DNA of 64,000 nucleotides from Paenibacillus campinasensis (GTDB lineage: Bacteria > Bacillota > Bacilli > Paenibacillales > Paenibacillaceae). Shown in pieces: positions 19,903 to 27,812 of this stretch (positions are counted from its first letter, which is position 1; every line of letters begins with the position of its first letter). The DNA is taken from assembly GCF_002272015.1 (NCBI RefSeq), contig NZ_NPBY01000045.1:1-64000 (forward strand), in the 5' to 3' direction. The translations under genes and the position numbers were made by a program. The notes under the pieces were generated by a model. That model was not told the DNA's origin. It saw only the letters and a list, made by a program, of their open reading frames with translations, and ran no database searches.

Positions 19903-19917
19903 GTGACGTTCTGTCAC
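19903..19917. promoter_or_regulatory. inverted repeat GTGAC-GTTCT-GTCAC
   Basis: A perfect 5-bp inverted repeat lies between AGGAGGA and the presumed GTG start of the ATPase gene. It could be an operator or a small hairpin bringing the distant ribosome site close to the start. Confidence 0.35.
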
Positions 19918-19919
19918 AA

Positions 19920-20690
19920 GTGGATTTCGTATGGAAGGAGGATGGGACAATCGATATTTCCAAATTGCATTCCTATTTGCGATCGGTGACTTTGCTGAAG
20001 GAGCGGGTTCCGGCATTTTCGGAATATCCGTTTAATCTGCCTGCCGTGTCTGCCCTCGATGAGCTTGAGTTTCATCCGAAGGTGACCTACATCGTAGGGG
20101 AGAATGGCATGGGGAAATCAACGGTGCTGGAAGCCATCGCGGCGGCGCTGGGGTTCAACCCGGAGGGCGGCACCCGAAACTTTAATTTTGCCACCAGGGA
20201 GTCACATTCCGAGCTGTACCAGTACCTTCGGACCGTGCGCGGCGTGCGCAAGCCGAAGGATGGCTTCTTCTTCCGGGCGGAGAGTTACTACAACGTGGCG
20301 ACCGAGGTCGATGCCCTGCAGGCGTTTGGATCGTACGGGGGCAAATCTCTGCATGATCAATCGCATGGCGAATCCTTTTTCGCTACCTTTATGAACCGGT
20401 TCAGCGGACATGGGCTGTACATTATGGACGAGCCGGAAGCGGCATTATCCCCGTTCCGCCAAATGGCGCTGCTCCGGCGCATTCATGATCTGGTTCACGA
20501 ACATTCCCAGTTCATTATCGCTACCCACTCGCCGATTATTATGGCCTATCCGGACGCCTGTATCTACAAGCTGACCCCGGAGGGCATTGAGACCTGTCAG
20601 CTGGAGGAAACCGATCATTATATGATTACGAAAGAGTTTATTAATAACCGCGAGGCTATGCTGCGGGAGCTGCTGTCTGATGACGATTGA
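19920..20690 (+). CDS. AAA/ABC-type ATPase (COG3910-like)
   Basis: A 256-residue predicted ATPase. Walker A is YIVGENGMGKSTVLEAIAAA and Walker B is GLYIMDEPEAALSPFRQ, followed by the switch His in IIATHSPIIMAYPDA. The usual Q-loop and signature region is shortened, as in stand-alone SMC/ABC-like ATPases of phage or stress systems. The function is unknown. The start is uncertain: a GTG at 19920 is 21 bases from GGAGGA. Closed by a bidirectional terminator. Confidence 0.82.
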   Translation: MDFVWKEDGTIDISKLHSYLRSVTLLKERVPAFSEYPFNLPAVSALDELEFHPKVTYIVGENGMGKSTVLEAIAAALGFNPEGGTRNFNFATRESHSELYQYLRTVRGVRKPKDGFFFRAESYYNVATEVDALQAFGSYGGKSLHDQSHGESFFATFMNRFSGHGLYIMDEPEAALSPFRQMALLRRIHDLVHEHSQFIIATHSPIIMAYPDACIYKLTPEGIETCQLEETDHYMITKEFINNREAMLRELLSDDD

Positions 20691-20742
20691 AGCGCCCAGA
20701 GGAAACAAGAGCCTGCCCGCTTTACGTGATGCATTCATAACA

Positions 20743-20791
20743 AATAGAGCGGTCATTCACGGTGTATTCCCCGATGAATGATCGCTCTATT
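20743..20791. terminator. bidirectional terminator
   Basis: AATAGAGCGGTCATTCA pairs with TGAATGATCGCTCTATT. It lies between the convergent ATPase and nrdB genes. Confidence 0.8.
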
Positions 20792-20857
20792 CTATATATT
20801 GCGAAAGCTTAAGGATTCTACAAATCAACACACTTATGCATCTTACCGTTTACCGAC

Positions 20858-21889
20858 TTACAGATCATCAAAGCCGTTATCGTCCCCAACTTTACCATAG
20901 TTACGGGACTTCGCTTCGAAGAAGTCAGTCTTGGTCGCGTTAAGCGCCTCGTCGGAGAAAGGCTTGATCCAAGGCATGCAGTTGACGTCCACGCCCTCGT
21001 ACGCTTTTTCCAGACCCATCATCGTAATGCGGCGGTTGGCGATGTATTTGATATAATCGGACAGCTCGCCAAGATCGATGCCGCGAACCTTGCTGAGCGT
21101 ATAATGCGCCCAGTTCGTTTCGAGCTCTACCGCACGATCGATCGTACGGTATACGTAATCGATGTTCTCCTTGGTGTTCAGTTCCGGGAAGTCCTTCAGC
21201 AGCTGCTTGAACACTTCCGCGAAGAAGTAGCAGTGCTGGTTCTCGTCCCGCTGGATGTATGAAATCATCTGGCTGGTGGCCATCATCTTCTGATCGCGAG
21301 CCAGGTTGTAGAAGAACGCAAACGTACTGTAGAAGAAAACCCCTTCCAGAATCAGGTCAGCCACCATCGATTCAAAGAACGTCTGCGGCGTCGGATTGTC
21401 GCGGAATCCTTGATAGATGTTGGAGATGAACTGATTGCGCTCCAGCAGCACCGGATCATGCTTCCAGTATTCAAAAATCTCCTTCTGTTCCTGCTCGGAA
21501 ACGATGGAGGACAGAACGTAAGAGTAAGATTGGTTATGCACAACCTCCTGCTGACCGATGATCGCGGAGATCGCTTCGAGAGACGAGTCGGTGAAATAAC
21601 GCTTCACATCGCCGACAAACATCGTCTGCATGGAGTCGAGAACAGCAAGCAGGGAGATGTTGATTTTGAAGGTACGCTGTTCTTCCGGATCCAGAAGCGG
21701 AAACTGCTGTGCATCTTTGGACATCGGGATTTCATCCGCGATCCAGTGGTTCAGCAGCAACACCTTGTACAGCTTATACATATGAGGCATCCGAATGTCG
21801 TTCCAGTTCAGAATCCCCGAGCATTCACCTTCAATGATCCGAGTGGACCGGTTTGGCGCCTCGGTGTTGAATATTTTTTGCAATTGCAT
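20858..21889 (-). CDS. nrdB: class I ribonucleotide reductase, small (radical) subunit
   Basis: A 343-residue R2 protein that stores the radical used by NrdA to reduce ribonucleoside diphosphates. Metal-ligand segments are visible as QQEVVHNQSYSYVLSS and RDENQHCYFFAEVF, and the fold ends with a mobile C-terminal tail that docks on the large subunit (NGFDDL). AAGGAG lies 9 bases before the ATG at 21889. Frames further upstream stay open through repeats but are not coding. It follows nrdA after a 553-base gap rich in repeats and hairpins, unusually long for an operon. Confidence 0.93.
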   Translation of the reverse strand: MQLQKIFNTEAPNRSTRIIEGECSGILNWNDIRMPHMYKLYKVLLLNHWIADEIPMSKDAQQFPLLDPEEQRTFKINISLLAVLDSMQTMFVGDVKRYFTDSSLEAISAIIGQQEVVHNQSYSYVLSSIVSEQEQKEIFEYWKHDPVLLERNQFISNIYQGFRDNPTPQTFFESMVADLILEGVFFYSTFAFFYNLARDQKMMATSQMISYIQRDENQHCYFFAEVFKQLLKDFPELNTKENIDYVYRTIDRAVELETNWAHYTLSKVRGIDLGELSDYIKYIANRRITMMGLEKAYEGVDVNCMPWIKPFSDEALNATKTDFFEAKSRNYGKVGDDNGFDDL

Positions 21890-21920
21890 TCCCATTCTCT
21901 CCTTGCATTTATAGTAGGGC

Positions 21921-22016
21921 GGGTATCCGTTCTCCAGCCGCTGTTGTCCGCCCTTTGCTTGATTTATATAAAAGGGTGGCAAAGAGCTCCCAAAGGCGTC
22001 TTCCGCCCGGATACCC
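21921..22016 (-). ncRNA. structured leader element before nrdB
   Basis: GGGTATCCG and CGGATACCC (9-bp perfect pairing) enclose about 78 bases just upstream of the nrdB ribosome site. No known riboswitch signature was recognised. It could be an mRNA processing or stability element between nrdA and nrdB. Confidence 0.4.
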
Positions 22017-22053
22017 TTACCCTTGTAGTCTTTTTTAGTGAGTTGTTTCATGC

Positions 22054-22077
22054 CCTGCTTGGAGCCCTCCAAGCAGG
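22054..22077. repeat. perfect inverted repeat at edge of the 84-base repeats
   Basis: CCTGCTTGGAG, two bases, then CTCCAAGCAGG: an 11-bp perfect stem with no U tract. One arm is the first part of the direct repeat units that follow. Confidence 0.7.
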
Positions 22078-22233
22078 AAGTGGAAGATAACCCTCTCCGT
22101 AGCGCCCCCCGTCCATGCACAAACGTAAAGCGAATCCCGAAGGGAGAGCGCTCCAAGCAGGAAGTAGAAGATCCCCCCCTCCGTAGCGCCCCGGTCCATG
22201 CACAAACGTAAAGCGAATCCCGAAGGGAGAGCG
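22067..22233. repeat. two tandem 84-base direct repeats in the nrdA-nrdB spacer
   Basis: Copies start at 22067 and 22151 with CTCCAAGCAGGAAGTRGAAGA and end with CGAATCCCGAAGGGAGAGCG. They differ at only a few positions. A further partial copy of the end (CCCGAAGGGAGACAGCGCTCC) lies near 22306. The units look like dispersed intergenic repeats and not coding sequence. Confidence 0.8.
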
Positions 22234-22405
22234 GGCCCTCCGCATCAGTAGCAGGACGAGGCACTCTCCAACTCTTCCGTCACCACGCCACATTCCAGCG
22301 TTCCCGAAGGGAGACAGCGCTCCGACCACCGCTAGTCACTCAGACGCGCCCCTCAACCTCACTTTTGCCCCATTTCCGGGTATCCAAAGGGCAGAGCCCT
22401 TGGGG

Positions 22406-22432
22406 CCCTCCCTTGGAAGGGAGGGTTTGGGT
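22406..22432 (-). terminator. hairpin just after nrdA
   Basis: CCCTCCCTT and AAGGGAGGG pair perfectly directly after the nrdA stop, without a clear U tract. It may protect the 3' end or reduce read-through into nrdB. Confidence 0.4.
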
Positions 22433-22442
22433 GGGTTCGATC

Positions 22443-24776
22443 TTAGCTGGCACACGACTCGCATTCTTCAATTGTCAGCGCACGGCTGCGTACATAGTAA
22501 GTCGACTTGAGACCGGCCTTCCAAGCGTGCAGATGCAGCTCCAGGAATTCAGACGCCTTGATGTCCGGACGAACATACAGGTTAAAGCTTTGCGCTTGGT
22601 CAACGTGACGCTGACGGGCAGCCGCCATTTTAATGGACCAATGCTGATCGATCAGGAACGCTGTTTTGTAGTACCAGATCGTTTTCTCGTTCAGATCCGG
22701 AGCCGGGTTCGCTACCTTGTAAGTCGTTTTCTCTTCGTAGGACAGCAGCTCGTACAGCGGATCGATGCTCGCCGTGGAGCCCGCGATAATCGAGGTGGAG
22801 CCGTTCGGTGCGATAGCAAACAGCCATGCATTACGGATACCGTTCTTCTGCACCTGCTTCTGAAGCTCGCGCCACTGCTCGGCCGTCACGAACTTGCCTT
22901 CATGCTCGCCATCAGTGTAGCCGCGGAACTCAAAGTATTTGCCGGACTCCCAGTCAGAGCCTTTGAACTTCGGATAATGGCCCTTCTCCTGAGCCAGCTC
23001 CATGCTGGATTTGATGAGCAGATAGTTAATGTGCTCGTACAGATTGTCGTTATATTCAACCGCCTCGTCGGACTCCCAGCGAATGCCTTCCAGGGCCAGC
23101 AGATGGTGCAGGCCGAAGGTTCCGAGACCGACCGCGCGGTACTGGCTGTTCGTATATTGAGCTTGCAGAACCTCAATGTTGTTAATGTCGATCACGTTGT
23201 CCAGCATGCGAACCTGGATAGGTACGAGACGCTCCAGCACACCAGCTGGTACTGCGCGAGCCAGGTGAATGGAATTCAGGTTGCACACAACGAAATCGCC
23301 AGGAATTTTCGAGATGACGATACGGGTCTGGCCGTCTTTTGTCACCAGCTCTTCCTGTTCTACGACAGTCGGAGACTGGTTTTGCATAATTTCCGTGCAC
23401 AGGTTGGACGAGAAAATCATGCCGTGAGCCGAGTTCGGGTTCGCCCGGTTAACCGTATCACGATAGAACATGTACGGTGTTCCGGTTTCCAGCTGGGATT
23501 TCATAATCCGCTTCATGATGTCAATCGCCTGAACGGTAATCCGCGGCAGATCCGGGTTCGCGACGGCTTCGGCATATTTCTCACGGAAGGAGCCTTTGCC
23601 TTTCTCTTCGTCGTAGAAATCCTCCAGCCCGAGCGGACGGCCGTTCTCGTCTTTCCAGCCCATAATTTTCTTCACTTCATGCGGGCAGAAGAGACTCCAC
23701 TCATCGCGGTTCTCAACAGCTTCCATGAACAGGTCAGGCAAGCATACGCCGTGGAACACGTCATGCGCTCTCATGCGCTCGTCACCGTTGTTCAGCTTCA
23801 GATCCAGGAACGACAAAATATCTTTATGGAATACATCAAGATATACTGCAATCGCGCCTTTGCGAGTGCCAAGCTGGTCTACGCTCACCGCAGTGTTGTT
23901 CAGCTGGCGGATCCAAGGGATGACGCCGGAGCTGGTGTTCTTGTGACCGCGGATATCGGAGCCGCGCGCACGCACTTTGCCGAGGTAGACTCCGATGCCG
24001 CCGCCCATTTTGCTGAGACGAGCAACGTCCGTGTTGGAGTCGAAAATACCTTCAAGCGAGTCGTCCACGGTGTCGATAAAGCAGCTGGAGAGCTGGCCTG
24101 CCACTTTTTTGCCTGCATTGGACATCGTTGGCGTAGCAGCTGTCATGTACAGGTTGCTCATTGCCCAGTACGCTTCTTTAACCAGCTCCACACGCTTGTC
24201 TGCTGGCTCGTTATGCATCAGATACATGGCAATGACCATGTAGCGTTCCTGCGGAAGCTCCATGACACGGCCGTCGAAGTCGGTTGCAAGGTAACGCTCA
24301 GCCAGCGTCAACAGGCCGATATAGTCAAACAGCAGGTCACAGCTAGGATCGATGAACTCACCGAGCTCATCAATTTCTTCTTTTGTATAGCACGTGAGAA
24401 GCTCCTCACGGTATATTCCTTTTTGAACCAGCTCGTTAATGAGCGGATAGAAGGCCCCGTACGGCTCTTCCGGGTAAGCTTTGTAGCGGCGGTTGTATGC
24501 TGCTTTTTTATATAAAGAAGTAAGGAATGAACGTGCGGCTGCAAACTTCCAGTTCGGTTCCTCCTTGGATACGAGCTCCAGGGCGGACATCGTAAAGGCG
24601 CTGCTGATTTCCTCGCCGGTCACCTGATCACCACGCAATTTTGCCTTAACACCACGAAGAAGACGTTCTTTATCGAGCGCCTCCAGGTCCTTCAGAATCC
24701 GGTCGGCATAGACAGACAAGCGGATTTCATCAAAGGCAAGTTGACGGTTGTTCGGTTTAACTACCAGTTGTGGCAT
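22443..24776 (-). CDS. nrdA: class I ribonucleotide reductase, large (catalytic) subunit
   Basis: A 777-residue enzyme that makes deoxyribonucleotides from NDPs. The N terminus (LVVKPNNRQLAFDEIRLS) resembles an ATP-cone start. The active site includes the Cys of QLSSCFIDTVDDSLEGI, the thiyl region SSNLCTEIMQNQSPT (Asn, Cys, Glu triad) and the partner Cys in FVVCNLNSIHL. The C-terminal redox pair is CESC. The start at 24776 is fixed by homology and by AAGTGAGGAA upstream. It is preceded by a 430-base leader with a cobalamin riboswitch and terminator, under a promoter with NrdR boxes. Confidence 0.95.
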   Translation of the reverse strand: MPQLVVKPNNRQLAFDEIRLSVYADRILKDLEALDKERLLRGVKAKLRGDQVTGEEISSAFTMSALELVSKEEPNWKFAAARSFLTSLYKKAAYNRRYKAYPEEPYGAFYPLINELVQKGIYREELLTCYTKEEIDELGEFIDPSCDLLFDYIGLLTLAERYLATDFDGRVMELPQERYMVIAMYLMHNEPADKRVELVKEAYWAMSNLYMTAATPTMSNAGKKVAGQLSSCFIDTVDDSLEGIFDSNTDVARLSKMGGGIGVYLGKVRARGSDIRGHKNTSSGVIPWIRQLNNTAVSVDQLGTRKGAIAVYLDVFHKDILSFLDLKLNNGDERMRAHDVFHGVCLPDLFMEAVENRDEWSLFCPHEVKKIMGWKDENGRPLGLEDFYDEEKGKGSFREKYAEAVANPDLPRITVQAIDIMKRIMKSQLETGTPYMFYRDTVNRANPNSAHGMIFSSNLCTEIMQNQSPTVVEQEELVTKDGQTRIVISKIPGDFVVCNLNSIHLARAVPAGVLERLVPIQVRMLDNVIDINNIEVLQAQYTNSQYRAVGLGTFGLHHLLALEGIRWESDEAVEYNDNLYEHINYLLIKSSMELAQEKGHYPKFKGSDWESGKYFEFRGYTDGEHEGKFVTAEQWRELQKQVQKNGIRNAWLFAIAPNGSTSIIAGSTASIDPLYELLSYEEKTTYKVANPAPDLNEKTIWYYKTAFLIDQHWSIKMAAARQRHVDQAQSFNLYVRPDIKASEFLELHLHAWKAGLKSTYYVRSRALTIEECESCAS

Positions 24777-24832
24777 AAATAATTCCTCACTTTCTGGGGG
24801 GAAGTTATAAAAAATAAAGATGAAATAAGATG

Positions 24833-24872
24833 AAAAAAACATTTTCGAAAGCCAAAAGTGGCTTGAAAATGT
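24833..24872 (-). terminator. intrinsic terminator in nrdA leader
   Basis: On the minus strand ACATTTTC-AAGCC and GGCTT-TC-GAAAATGT form a 13-bp stem with one bulge, followed by seven Ts. It lies between the riboswitch and the nrdA start, so it is the likely expression platform. Confidence 0.85.
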
Positions 24873-24987
24873 CCATACGCTGCGATTCTCAAGCGGAGAA
24901 AGCCAAAAAGAGGTTGGCAGTCTGGTATGTACAGGCGCGCAAGTATACGGACACTTTCCCAGATGAACCAGTAGGAATCGGTGTCGG

Positions 24988-25193
24988 GTATACAGGCAAG
25001 TCTCCTGACTTGGGTTATGCAAGATTGGTGTCTTCCGAGCGTGGATCTCGTCAGCTAACACAGCAGGTTGCCCAGCTGCTTGGCCGCTTCCTTGAGCAGC
25101 CGCAAGCCTACACAGTGGCGCTTCGCGGTCGATTCTCCCTATCTACCTTACTTGGGCTAGATCGACTGGTAGGCTGCCTTAGCACCTGTATAC
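24988..25193 (-). ncRNA. cobalamin (B12) riboswitch
   Basis: The transcribed minus strand has GTATACAGG (25193-25185) pairing perfectly with CCTGTATAC (24996-24988) as the closing stem. Inside are GGTGCTAAGG, the core GCCACTG (25119-25113) and the B12 box AGTCAGGAGACTTGCC (25010-24995). These are in the order and spacing of the cobalamin aptamer. It would sense adenosylcobalamin and favour the downstream terminator, lowering class I reductase synthesis when a B12-dependent enzyme can operate. Confidence 0.9.
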
Positions 25194-25246
25194 ACTATAT
25201 TTGGTTACCGCTTCTATAATGTAACCCAATATATTGTGTTTGTAAA
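25192..25246 (-). promoter_or_regulatory. nrdAB promoter with two NrdR boxes
   Basis: Minus-strand -35 TTTACA (25246-25241) and -10 TACATT (25223-25218) have a 17-base spacer. Two NrdR-like boxes, ACACTATATTTGGT (25192-25205) and CCAATATATTGTGT (25226-25239), have centres 32 bases apart, three helical turns. This is the paired arrangement used by the ATP/dATP-sensing repressor NrdR. One box fills the promoter spacer; the other lies at the transcript start and touches the riboswitch. Confidence 0.82.
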
Positions 25247-25260
25247 CAACCAACTTAAAA

Positions 25261-25627
25261 TTAGACGCATTGAGAATTATAGCAAACGAGCCCCAATCAC
25301 GCCACTATTTGATTCGGCAAATGGCTGTAACATTCCCCCAATTGTGAGCAAATGCGACGATTTCTTCGCTGATTCCGCCTATATTATCATTTGACCAAAC
25401 CTGCAAAAAATGATGCCAAAGTCATGGTGCAAGCACCGGTGTATTTGCGTATAAACTCATTGCAAAAGATGAGTCGATGGGATTGTTTTTATATAAAGGG
25501 TAGTGGACCAGGACATCCAATATGGGAATGAGCTCGTCTATAATAGGAATCGGATAAAGATTGAATGTTGTAAAATACAGAAAATTGAAATAATAATACA
25601 AGTAATGCAATAAAGGAGGTTGTGGTG
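25261..25627. other. intergenic region between nrd promoter and thiamine-binding gene
   Basis: About 360 bases, AT-rich toward the right. No gene, hairpin with U tract or clear promoter was identified apart from the ribosome site of the next gene. Confidence 0.5.
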
Positions 25628-25933
25628 ATGGCAATCGCGGAGGTAACGGTGATACCGATCGGAACCGCATCAACGAGCTTGAGTTCATACGTTGCTGAAA
25701 TGCAGCGTGTCCTGGAGCAGCAGGACGGCATTACCTACGAGCTCACCTCGATGAGCACCATTATTGAAGGAGAGCTGACATTTGTATGGCGGGCGATTGA
25801 GGCTTTGCATGAGGCGCCTTTTCTGTCCGGGGCGAAGCGGGTATCCACTTCGGTCAAAATCGATGACCGCCGGGACCGGGCCTCGTCCAGCAAGCAGAAG
25901 CTGCAGTCGGTGCAGGAGAAACTGGGCGGCTGA
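25628..25933 (+). CDS. MTH1187-type thiamine-binding protein (DUF77)
   Basis: A 101-residue ferredoxin-like-fold protein: IAEVTVIPIGTASTSLSSYV, then YELTSMSTIIEGE and KRVSTSVKIDDRRD. These are the conserved blocks of the DUF77/YqgV group, which binds thiamine or related pyrimidines in the cytosol. AAGGAGG lies 8 bases before the ATG at 25628; GTG codons at 25622 and 25625 are too close. No thiamine transporter genes are adjacent, so the partner is unknown. Confidence 0.85.
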   Translation: MAIAEVTVIPIGTASTSLSSYVAEMQRVLEQQDGITYELTSMSTIIEGELTFVWRAIEALHEAPFLSGAKRVSTSVKIDDRRDRASSSKQKLQSVQEKLGG

Positions 25934-26044
25934 TCAAGCTAAACCCGGGGTTTATCCGGTCTATTTTTCTTCACGGAAAAGGTATTGCATTTTCGCACCA
26001 AAGTATTATAATAATTTTTGTTGTTTCGGCGAGAAGCAACGCCT

Positions 26045-26116
26045 GCTGGTGTAGCTCAGGGGTAGAGCAACGCACTCGTAATGCGTAGGTCGGGGGTTCA
26101 ATTCCCTTCACCAGCA
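26045..26116 (+). tRNA. tRNA-Thr, anticodon CGT
   Basis: Acceptor arms GCTGGTG and CACCAGC, D arm AGCTC...GAGC, anticodon stem ACGCA/TGCGT with loop CTCGTAA giving anticodon CGT, and T arm GGGGGTTCAATTCCC (a mismatch lies at its base). The discriminator base is A and CCA is not encoded. It reads ACG codons. Confidence 0.92.
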
Positions 26117-26236
26117 TTGTACGTTAATACCGCGCAAAGTCAGCGTTGAATGTACTGTTAGGGTTGTCGGTAGGGCTACGCACTCCCCGCCATAAAACGG
26201 ACGAACGTCGGTGCTAATTTGCGTCAAAATACGGAG

Positions 26237-26266
26237 CCTTCTACGAATAACGTAGAAGGTTTTTTA
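26237..26266 (+). terminator. intrinsic terminator downstream of tRNA-Thr
   Basis: CCTTCTACG, loop AATAA, CGTAGAAGG, then six Ts. It lies 120 bases after the tRNA, so the tRNA transcript may carry a long trailer or a small RNA. Confidence 0.85.
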
Positions 26267-26687
26267 TTATGGGGACAGACCCGCGTGAAGGGTTCTTTTT
26301 CGTTTTATGCTCAGAGGAAGTATAGTAAAATATAGCCATTATCTAAACTGTTCACTGTGCGAGACGGAGAATCCTCTGCCAAGTTTATAGGATTTCTTAA
26401 CGGCATCTTTATACAACTCCCACTGTAATATCAGAAATGTGAATTCTACGGAGAATAGCATGGGATGGGAGACTACGGTATCATCACGCAGCGTGTACGT
26501 TTAAATATGCGGAGTAAAATCTGCTAAAAGACGGTCGATTACATGTATTGGGGAACTTTTGAATATGATTCGGCTCAATTCTGCCTAAATGGTCACATAG
26601 CTAATGGTACTATCAAACGCTACGCATCACACGCTAAGACATTCTGTGATTATTAGGACATCCTTTCAGTTCACACTGATTCTCATT

Positions 26688-26717
26688 AAGCACCTTCGGG
26701 TGCTTTTTCTTTTTCTC
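26688..26717 (+). terminator. intrinsic terminator
   Basis: AAGCACC, tetraloop TTCG, GGTGCTT followed by a T-rich tract. No gene was recognised directly before it. Confidence 0.75.
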
Positions 26718-26964
26718 GGATGACGAAAATATAAGCCTGCTTGCGAGTGTGTTTACCCTAGAACGAACCTAACACAAAATACTGAGAAGCTTCTACATAT
26801 ATGCTGCGAGTGCTGCGAGTAATTATTGTATGTGATTATATTTACCAATCGTAACCACCCCAAACAGAACCTCAATTCATGTTATAATCTGGAAGAGTCG
26901 GATCCCCGATTCTTTTTCCATGTATCATGATAGTAAATGCTAAGTGACTGAAGGAGGACGCGTG

Positions 26965-27423
26965 ATGTTTGAAATGCAGCCGATTGGAACGGTCTACAAT
27001 GAAAGAAAAGCGGTAGAGGATGATCACTGGGGAAATATCATTTCCGAGATCAAACTTGATGATCATTGGGAGGAAAGCTGTCTGGATGGCATTGAAAGCT
27101 TTAGCCATTTGGAAATTTTCTATAGGTTTCATCTTGTGAAAGACGAAAGCATTCAATACACGGCCAGACATCCGAGGAATAACGAAAGTTTCCCCAAGGT
27201 GGGCATCTTCGCACAACGTGGCAAGAACCGTCCTAACAAGCTGGGGGCAACGATGGTGGAAGTGGTCAGAAGAGAAGGGCGCTCGGTGTTCGTGAAGGGG
27301 CTTGACGCGATTGACGGCACCCCGGTTGTGGACATCAAGCCTGTGATGAAGGAGTTTCTTCCGAAGGGCGACATTAGACAGCCGGACTGGGCTACCGAAA
27401 TTATGAAACGCTACTGGGAGTAA
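26965..27423 (+). CDS. TrmO/TsaA family tRNA methyltransferase-like protein
   Basis: A 152-residue member of the TsaA (UPF0066) family, which includes the S-adenosylmethionine-dependent enzyme that N6-methylates t6A37 in threonine tRNA. Family blocks seen are PIGTVYNERK at the start, FSHLEIFYRFH, and the pair GIFAQRGKNRPNKLG and VKGLDAIDGTPVVDIKP. It is shorter than E. coli TrmO because it lacks the C-terminal extension. AAGGAGG lies 7 bases before the ATG at 26965. It lies about 850 bases downstream of a tRNA-Thr gene, which may be coincidence. Confidence 0.85.
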   Translation: MFEMQPIGTVYNERKAVEDDHWGNIISEIKLDDHWEESCLDGIESFSHLEIFYRFHLVKDESIQYTARHPRNNESFPKVGIFAQRGKNRPNKLGATMVEVVRREGRSVFVKGLDAIDGTPVVDIKPVMKEFLPKGDIRQPDWATEIMKRYWE

Positions 27424-27466
27424 CCACAGGGATATAGCAGGGTGCCACATTACTCTGAGCATGACA

Positions 27467-27520
27467 GTAAAAAAAGTGACCGCTACAGCTACAGAGCTTT
27501 AGCGCGATCACTTTTTTTGC
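27467..27520 (+). terminator. bidirectional terminator
   Basis: AAAAAAAGTGACCGCTA pairs with TAGCGCGATCACTTTTTTT. It separates trmO-like and the small gene on the other strand. Confidence 0.8.
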
Positions 27521-27527
27521 TGATGCC

Positions 27528-27650
27528 TCATTTCAGCAGCTTCATAATCCACCGCGGTATATAGGTTACAGCTTCTAATATGATGGTGGTGTAATCGCCC
27601 CATCGTTCCACCCACGCTCTGTTAAACTTTCTCCAGTTCCACTTCATCAT
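27528..27650 (-). CDS. 40-residue small protein, uncharacterised
   Basis: A short frame with paired ATGs (27650, 27647) after AAGGGGATGAG. It encodes a Trp- and Arg-rich N terminus (MMKWNWRKFNRAWVERWG) and a hydrophobic-aromatic second half (TTIILEAVTYIPRWIMKLLK). Composition suggests an amphipathic or membrane-associated peptide. Its stop lies directly beside a bidirectional terminator, which supports a real transcription unit. Confidence 0.55.
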   Translation of the reverse strand: MMKWNWRKFNRAWVERWGDYTTIILEAVTYIPRWIMKLLK

Positions 27651-27812
27651 CTCATCCCCTTGCTTTGAATTGGATGCAGCAGGTTCGTAGAAGATTGACA
27701 TTATCCCTATTCATATCCATACGTAGATTAAAATAGAAGGTGGCGGAAAAAAGACCGCTTCGTCCTCACCCAGCCTGAAGAAATGTTTACGACTTACAGC
27801 ACTGCTATACAG

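Larger units (their letters stand above)
26117..26964. other. 850-base gene-poor region after the tRNA
   Basis: Contains two intrinsic terminators (26237-26266 and 26688-26717) but no supported gene. One 38-codon frame starting near 26540 (MYWGTFEYDSAQ...) has no ribosome site and may be a gene relic. The position next to a tRNA gene suggests decay of an inserted element, but no repeat of the tRNA 3' end was found. Confidence 0.5.

Noticed and set aside
22365..24515. Long plus-strand open frame of about 716 codons opposite nrdA
   Set aside because: It is the antisense of a well-conserved reductase gene, has no ribosome site and no family signal.
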